DNA of 19,307 bases from assembly GCA_013203755.1 (NCBI GenBank), contig JABMPI010000576.1, positions 1-19,307 on the forward strand. The letters run 5' to 3'. This DNA comes from Bacteroidota bacterium. GTDB lineage: Bacteria > Bacteroidota > Bacteroidia > Bacteroidales > Prolixibacteraceae. The translations under genes and the position numbers were made by a program. This document shows positions 15,384 to 19,307 of the stretch, in pieces; positions within the stretch are counted from its first letter, which is position 1; each line of letters begins with the position of its first letter. The notes beneath the pieces were generated by a model. That model ran no database searches, had not been told where the DNA came from, and saw only the letters and a program-made list of their open reading frames with translations.

Positions 15384-17265
15384 TATTCTCGATAGCCTTC
15401 ATAAAAGGTATTTCTTTATCAATGTCCGACTCTTTATCAGGATAAATTTCGCGCAACTCTCGATATTTCTCTCTCGACTCATCAATAAAAACACTTCCCG
15501 GATGTTGCGTCAACATATCTTTGTACAATCCTTTGGCTTTTTCTTTTTCATCTAAATTGTAATTGTATAATTCGGCAACCATAAACAAGGCATCATCTGC
15601 CAGCAAATCATAACTAAAATCGCTAACAATTTGCTCTAAATATTCGGCTGCTTTTGTATGGTTTTGCCGACCTATTTCAATTTTTGCTTTTCTGAAAAGA
15701 ATATCGTCAACCAATGTGTGGTACGGATACAACTCTGTTAATCCATCTAAAATCACCATTGCTTCTTCATTATTATTTTGAAAAAACCTCAAATCTGCTT
15801 TAGCAAACATTGTTAAAGGAATAGCGGTAGTATCGAGGTTTAAATTATTGCCAATCAGCAACGAAAGTTCCATGGCATCGTTGGCAGTTAATTTAGAAGT
15901 ACTGGCTTTTAAAACATCGAGCTGTGCTTTTGCCCAACTAAAATTTCCGAGGTAGTAACCCAACTTTGCTTTTTTAAGTTTCACCTCATCGCCCAACGAA
16001 TTCTTTTTGTTTGCATCAATTACCTGCGAATAAATTAGTGTTGCCTCCCATGGATCGTTGGCAAAAACATAAATATCTGCCATTTCGGTTTTTAACTGCC
16101 CCAACTGTTCAGGTTTCAATTGTGGAATTTTTAGTCCGGTCTTTAACAGCGAAATCGCAGCTTCTGTTTCATCTAAATAAAACGCCAACAAATGTGCATT
16201 TTCCTGAATTAAAATTAAGGTTGCCGGAGCGATTCCTAAAAACTCCAATCCTTTTTTAAACTCCACAGCAATTATTTCGCCTTTGCTTTTATCGTCCGGA
16301 AATTCAGAGATAAACTGCAAGTACGATGCATGAATATTTAGTGCAAATGCTTGCCCATAAAACGGATTCTCCACACCTTTTTTCATCAAATAGTCGAAGG
16401 CATTTTTAGCATCTACATACTTTTTATTTTTCAAAGCCATATTTCCTAATTGCACAATTTGAGCAGCTTCCAGACTCGTTCGTCTATCTAATGCAACCGA
16501 CTGTCGCAGGGCACTTGCAAATTTATTTTCTTGCAAAAAGAACCAAATTAACAGACGGTTATAACCGATTATCTGTGGCTCGGCCTGAATTCTTTTTAAA
16601 ACCTGCTCCCTAAATTTATTTCGCAATCCATCGTCGATATCTAAACGCATTGCCGACGATAAACTACTTTGCACACGAGAAAGTTGCTTCTCGCTTTGAC
16701 GCAGCAAATTCAGGTACTCCTCCATCATATTCTCGTAGTCGCGCAAATACAAATACGCCCTTGCCAATTCATAATTAAACTGCTCGGGCGCCAGTACTTC
16801 TCTTCCTTTCAAGTAGGTTTGTTTCGCATATTCATATTCACCCCAACTTAAAAAATTGCTTGCTGTTATCAAAAAACTTCCTTTGTTTGCTTGTATTTTA
16901 TTAATCGCCTCCTGGTATTTCTCCTCCGCCTCAGCAATACGTTCTTGCGCCTTCAAAACATAACCCCAATGAATATAAAATTCGGGTTTTGGAGTACCCT
17001 GCTTTTTAACTTCCTTTTGAATCGTTAACTCCGCCTCGGTATATCTATTCAATTGAACTAAACAATTTAAATAGTACTTAAAATAGGTTCCATTCTTAGA
17101 AATTTTGTAGACATCCTTAAGCAAGGGAATTGCTTTTTCGTAATCTTTTGCATTATAATACCGAATGGCAAGACTCGATTTTGTTTGAATCTCGGACACT
17201 TTGTTTTGCGCTGTAGCAGTGCTAAAACTCAAGATTATTATTGCTATAAAAAGAAAATATTTCAT
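15370..17265 (-). CDS. Secreted tetratricopeptide-repeat protein
   Basis: A 631-residue protein with a type I signal peptide (MKYFLFIAIIILSFSTATA, mature start QNKVSE), so it is periplasmic or outer-membrane associated. The rest is helical repeats. Degenerate TPRs are recognisable at about 32-65 (AIRYYNAKDYEKAIPLLKDVY), 98-125 (YVLKAQERIAEAEEKYQEAI), 400-440, 490-520 and, most clearly, 520-605 (KAEIGRQNHTKAAEYLEQIV and AELYNYNLDEKEKAKGLYKDML). The C-terminal portion resembles the BamD/YbgF-type TPR blocks used as protein-binding scaffolds. No catalytic domain is present. It leads the run with the transporter and ruvC and overlaps the transporter start by 14 nt. Function is not assigned; a scaffold role in the envelope is inference. 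Confidence 0.85.
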   Translation of the reverse strand: MKYFLFIAIIILSFSTATAQNKVSEIQTKSSLAIRYYNAKDYEKAIPLLKDVYKISKNGTYFKYYLNCLVQLNRYTEAELTIQKEVKKQGTPKPEFYIHWGYVLKAQERIAEAEEKYQEAINKIQANKGSFLITASNFLSWGEYEYAKQTYLKGREVLAPEQFNYELARAYLYLRDYENMMEEYLNLLRQSEKQLSRVQSSLSSAMRLDIDDGLRNKFREQVLKRIQAEPQIIGYNRLLIWFFLQENKFASALRQSVALDRRTSLEAAQIVQLGNMALKNKKYVDAKNAFDYLMKKGVENPFYGQAFALNIHASYLQFISEFPDDKSKGEIIAVEFKKGLEFLGIAPATLILIQENAHLLAFYLDETEAAISLLKTGLKIPQLKPEQLGQLKTEMADIYVFANDPWEATLIYSQVIDANKKNSLGDEVKLKKAKLGYYLGNFSWAKAQLDVLKASTSKLTANDAMELSLLIGNNLNLDTTAIPLTMFAKADLRFFQNNNEEAMVILDGLTELYPYHTLVDDILFRKAKIEIGRQNHTKAAEYLEQIVSDFSYDLLADDALFMVAELYNYNLDEKEKAKGLYKDMLTQHPGSVFIDESREKYRELREIYPDKESDIDKEIPFMKAIENNEIN

Positions 17266-17285
17266 TTTAAATTTTCAAGATTGTA

Positions 17286-17293
17286 CAAAAATA
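17286..17293 (-). promoter_or_regulatory. Possible -7 box of the TPR-transporter-ruvC run
   Basis: On the minus strand TATTTTTG fits TAnnTTTG and lies 20 nt before the TPR start codon at 17265, similar to the valS and lipA spacing. No convincing -33 element is seen at 19-21 nt, so support is partial. Confidence 0.35.
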
Positions 17294-17401
17294 ACACACT
17301 TAACCTAAGAAGTGTTCTTTCTGAAGAATTTTTAACAACAGCTTTGAGAAATAAGACCATTGATTTTTAGATTCAAGAATCAAGACTGTTTGCGTAAACA
17401 A

Positions 17402-17430
17402 TTTCATCATTTTAACCTTTCATCATTTTA
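17402..17430 (+). repeat. 13-bp direct repeat upstream of lipA
   Basis: TTTCATCATTTTA occurs twice without mismatch, at 17402-17414 and 17418-17430, separated by ACC (period 16). It sits just upstream of the lipA promoter boxes. A small palindrome TGTTT-GCGT-AAACA lies at 17387-17400. These could be regulator sites, or a chance AT-rich duplication. Confidence 0.4.
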
Positions 17431-17441
17431 GCATACAATTA

Positions 17442-17471
17442 TTTCTCTTTATTATTAAAAACTTACATTTG
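17442..17471 (+). promoter_or_regulatory. lipA promoter, Bacteroidota type
   Basis: TTTC at 17442-17445 and TACATTTG at 17464-17471 are separated by 18 nt. The -7 box is identical to that of valS and lies 17 nt before the lipA ATG. Start of transcription is expected around 17478, leaving a very short leader. Confidence 0.5.
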
Positions 17472-17488
17472 CAAAAATTTATTTTGAT

Positions 17489-18352
17489 ATGGCACATGAG
17501 TTGAAAGACAGGCAGCGACTTCCGAAGTGGATGAAAATGAACATGCCTAAAGGGGAGAGCTATTCAAAAGTTAAAAATCTGGTTGAGAAACACGGTTTGC
17601 ATACCATTTGTACCAGTGGGAATTGCCCAAATATTGGGGAATGCTGGAACCGCGGAACAGCAACTTTTATGATATTGGGAGATATTTGCACCCGCCGTTG
17701 TAAATTTTGCGCTGTAAAAAGTGGTAAACCACTGGCTCCCGATTTAAAAGAACCCGAAAAATTAGCTGAGTCGGTAAAAATAATGGGGGTAAAACATTGC
17801 GTAATTACCTCGGTAGACCGTGACGATTTAGACGATCAGGGAGCGGAAATTTGGGCACGCACAATTACTGAAGTAAAAAGGTTAAACCCGGAAACTAAAA
17901 TTGAAGTTTTAATACCTGATTTCAGGGGGAATGAAGAACTCATTCAACAAGTAATTGATGCCAAACCAGATGTTATTTCGCACAATGTTGAAACCACAGA
18001 ACGGCTCACTCCCTTTGTTCGTTTTGCATCGAAATACCGGAGAAGTTTAGAAGTGATAAAATATATTGCTGACAATTACACGGTAGCAAAATCGGGAATA
18101 ATGCTTGGTTTGGGCGAAACGCACGAGGAAATTTTGCAAACCATGGACGACCTTTTGGAAGCTGGCTGCAAAGTAATGACCATCGGGCAATATCTGGCAC
18201 CCACAAAAAGTCACATGCCGGTTGTAGAATATATTACACCCGAACGTTTTGCTGAATACAAAAAAATTGGCTTGGCAAAAGGGTTTAAATTTGTGGAAAG
18301 CTCGCCACTGGTTAGAAGTTCTTATCGGGCGGAGGAGCATGTAAATGCTTGA
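17489..18352 (+). CDS. lipA: Lipoyl synthase
   Basis: Radical SAM enzyme that inserts two sulfur atoms into protein-bound octanoyl groups to make lipoyl cofactor for pyruvate and 2-oxoglutarate dehydrogenases and the glycine cleavage H protein. The 287-residue protein has both iron-sulfur sites. The auxiliary cluster is C41-x4-C46-x5-C52 (CTSGNCPNIGEC). The radical SAM cluster is C67-x3-C71-x2-C74 (CTRRCKFC). The C-terminal RSSYRAEE motif (276-283) carries the serine ligand that the auxiliary cluster uses as its sulfur-donor handle. SAM-binding and substrate motifs (VITSVDRDDLDDQG, ISHNVETTERL, GLGETHEE) are intact. It is cytoplasmic. It has its own promoter and is followed by lipB after a 114-nt spacer. 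Confidence 0.98.
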   Translation: MAHELKDRQRLPKWMKMNMPKGESYSKVKNLVEKHGLHTICTSGNCPNIGECWNRGTATFMILGDICTRRCKFCAVKSGKPLAPDLKEPEKLAESVKIMGVKHCVITSVDRDDLDDQGAEIWARTITEVKRLNPETKIEVLIPDFRGNEELIQQVIDAKPDVISHNVETTERLTPFVRFASKYRRSLEVIKYIADNYTVAKSGIMLGLGETHEEILQTMDDLLEAGCKVMTIGQYLAPTKSHMPVVEYITPERFAEYKKIGLAKGFKFVESSPLVRSSYRAEEHVNA

Positions 18353-18355
18353 AAA

Positions 18356-18390
18356 TAGTACAGAGTAGCTAGTCGTAAGTAGAAAGTATA
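18356..18390 (+). repeat. Copy of the TAGTACAGAGTA repeat tract
   Basis: Immediately after the lipA stop the sequence TAGTACAGAGTA (18356-18367) is followed by further AGTA-spaced units (CTAGTCGTAAGTAGAAAGTA). The 12-nt core is identical to the minus strand of the transporter-ruvC spacer. Non-coding. Confidence 0.4.
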
Positions 18391-18414
18391 AGAAAAATTG
18401 CAATTCTTTCTCGT

Positions 18415-18444
18415 CCCCCTTCGAAAAGGGGGATACAGGGGGAT
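18415..18444. repeat. CCCCCTTCGAA palindromic element in lipA-lipB spacer
   Basis: CCCCCTT at 18415-18421 pairs with AAGGGGG at 18426-18432 around CGAA, and a third G-run (CAGGGGGATT) follows at 18437. Elements of this shape are a known type of dispersed repeat in many bacterial genomes, and when translated they give peptides like VPLRKGGYRGI, as here. It sits 23 bases upstream of the likely lipB start. Confidence 0.6.
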
Positions 18445-18466
18445 TGATAAAACAAAAAATATTATT

Positions 18467-19135
18467 GTGGCAAATTTCAATTATATAGATGTTGGTTTAA
18501 AAGATTACAAAGAGTGCTGGGATTATCAGGAAGAGTTGTTGAAGAATGTTTCTGACGACAAACGTTCTTTAGGGAAACCATCAGAAAAAAACCATTTTTT
18601 ATTGGTTGAGCATCCTCATGTTTACACTTTGGGCAAAAGTGGCGACGAAAACAATTTACTTGCACATGGCGAATTCCTGAAAAAAATAGAAGCTACTTTC
18701 TATAAAATTAATAGGGGTGGCGACATTACTTACCATGGTCCGGGGCAAATGGTTGGCTATCCAATTATGGATTTGGAATATTACAAAATTGGCGTACGCG
18801 AATACATCGAAAAAATGGAAGATGCCATTATTGAAACCATTGCTGAGTTTGGGTTAAAAGGCGGACGAAAAGAGGGAGCAACCGGAATTTGGCTGGATTT
18901 TGAACACAAAGTCCGCGCTCGTAAAATCTGTGCTATCGGTGTGCGGGTGAGTCGTTTTGTTACCATGCACGGTTTTGCTCTGAATGTAAACACCGACATG
19001 CGTTATTTTAATTACATCAATCCGTGCGGTTTTGCATCTTTTGGGGTTACTTCTATTCAACAAGAATTGGGTAAAGAAATTCCGATGGATGAGGTGAAAA
19101 CTTTGTTGATGGAGAAGTTTAATAAGTTGTATTAA
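18467..19135 (+). CDS. lipB: Octanoyltransferase LipB
   Basis: Transfers octanoyl groups from acyl carrier protein to lipoyl domains, providing the substrate for LipA. From a GTG at 18467 the protein has 222 residues, normal for LipB. The family signature RGGDITYHGPGQ is at 83-94, the catalytic Lys is K143 in ARKICAIGV, and the acyl-thioester Cys is C177 in INPCGFA. The frame stays open upstream to a TTG at 18398, which would add 23 residues encoded by the palindromic element (VPLRKGGYRGI). That part is unlike LipB, whose sequence begins around YIDVGLKDYKECWDYQ, so the GTG is preferred. No ATG is available near the start, hence start confidence is moderate. It is probably co-transcribed with lipA; it is cytoplasmic. 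Confidence 0.93.
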   Translation: MANFNYIDVGLKDYKECWDYQEELLKNVSDDKRSLGKPSEKNHFLLVEHPHVYTLGKSGDENNLLAHGEFLKKIEATFYKINRGGDITYHGPGQMVGYPIMDLEYYKIGVREYIEKMEDAIIETIAEFGLKGGRKEGATGIWLDFEHKVRARKICAIGVRVSRFVTMHGFALNVNTDMRYFNYINPCGFASFGVTSIQQELGKEIPMDEVKTLLMEKFNKLY

Positions 19136-19222
19136 ACTTTGAGCAACTCTGTGTCTTCTCTGAGTTTCTTTGTGAAATAGCTTTATATTATACCACTAAG
19201 ATGCACAAAGGAACACAAAGTA
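19136..19222. repeat. CACAAAG/CTTTGTG inverted repeat
   Basis: Between the convergent lipB and the partial gene at the window end, GTTTCTTTGTG (19164-19174) pairs with CACAAAGGAAC (19204-19214) with one G-T pair and an AT-rich loop. Related units (CTTTGAG, CTCTGTGTC, CCACTAAG, ACACAAAG) lie on both sides, giving a symmetrical array. It may terminate both genes. Intergenic repeats of CACAAAG-like units are widespread in this phylum; other copies cannot be checked here. Confidence 0.5.
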
Positions 19223-19246
19223 TTTGATCCATTTTAGGTAAAAAAA

Positions 19247-19307
19247 TCATCTCCTCTCCGGCACACTCCGTCCCTCAGCTTTATATTTTTCAAGAAGAGC
19301 TTTTAAC
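19247..19307 (-). CDS. 3' end of a probable sulfatase gene (partial)
   Basis: Reading leftward from the window edge, the minus strand has 19 sense codons ending in TGA at 19249-19247. The peptide is LKALLEKYKAEGRSVPERR. The pattern L-x-x-LLxKYxxxGRSxP is the usual C-terminal tail of many S1 arylsulfatases (last helix, then a GRS-P stretch). The codons look like genuine coding DNA, and the TGA is followed by AT-rich non-coding sequence. The rest of the gene lies beyond the window. If correct, a sulfatase is placed convergently to lipB, about 7.5 kb from the main sulfatase operon. The identification rests on a short tail only. Confidence 0.5.
   Translation of the reverse strand, partial: LKALLEKYKAEGRSVPERR

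Noticed and set aside
18047..18403. 118-residue minus-strand frame over the lipA 3' end
   Set aside because: Shadow of lipA; the lipA frame carries all diagnostic motifs.

Overview
The window looks like the chromosome of a member of Bacteroidota, most likely a marine or polysaccharide-degrading Bacteroidales/Marinilabiliales-type organism. This is inferred from low-GC coding DNA, promoter boxes of the TAnnTTTG type ahead of several genes, few recognisable Shine-Dalgarno sequences, and a dense set of secreted sulfatases beside a family 2 glycoside hydrolase. No rRNA, tRNA, CRISPR array, transposase or phage gene was seen.

Layout. (1) 31-2658, minus strand: valS, with a 22-bp perfect palindrome just beyond its stop and its own promoter upstream. 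(2) 3100-11758, plus strand: six closely spaced secreted enzymes in one apparent operon: a GH2 beta-glycosidase, a serine esterase/hydrolase, and four divergent family S1 (formylglycine-type) sulfatases. The spacers are 62, 50, 45 and 23 nt and the last pair overlaps by 11 nt. (3) 11759-12215: a GC-rich inverted-repeat element, a 38-codon lipoprotein-leader ORF and two adjacent strong hairpins, the second a bidirectional terminator. (4) 12216-12653, minus: a DUF4395-type small membrane protein; divergent from it, 12837-13844, plus: an ornithine cyclodeaminase/mu-crystallin family dehydrogenase. (5) 13897-17265, minus: a three-gene run, secreted TPR protein, then DMT-family transporter, then ruvC. 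(6) 17489-19135, plus: lipA and lipB, the lipoate synthase and octanoyltransferase pair. The spacer between them carries a palindromic repeat that also extends the lipB reading frame upstream. (7) 19136-19307: a repeat built of CACAAAG/CTTTGTG units, then the last 19 codons of a minus-strand gene that reads like the C-terminus of another sulfatase.

How the genes work together. The central operon fits stepwise breakdown of a sulfated, probably acylated polysaccharide or its oligosaccharides. The sulfatases would remove sulfate at different positions, the esterase an acyl group, and the GH2 enzyme the exposed non-reducing sugar. Five of the six enzymes carry type I signal peptides and one sulfatase is a lipoprotein. 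SusC/SusD transporters, a regulator and the formylglycine-generating maturase are not in the window, so this is an enzyme-only desulfation cassette whose uptake and maturation partners must lie elsewhere. The flanking genes (valS, ruvC, lipA, lipB) are housekeeping. The best candidates for something undescribed are sulfatase 1, with its altered active-site signature, the spacer after the sulfatases, and the several families of intergenic palindromes.
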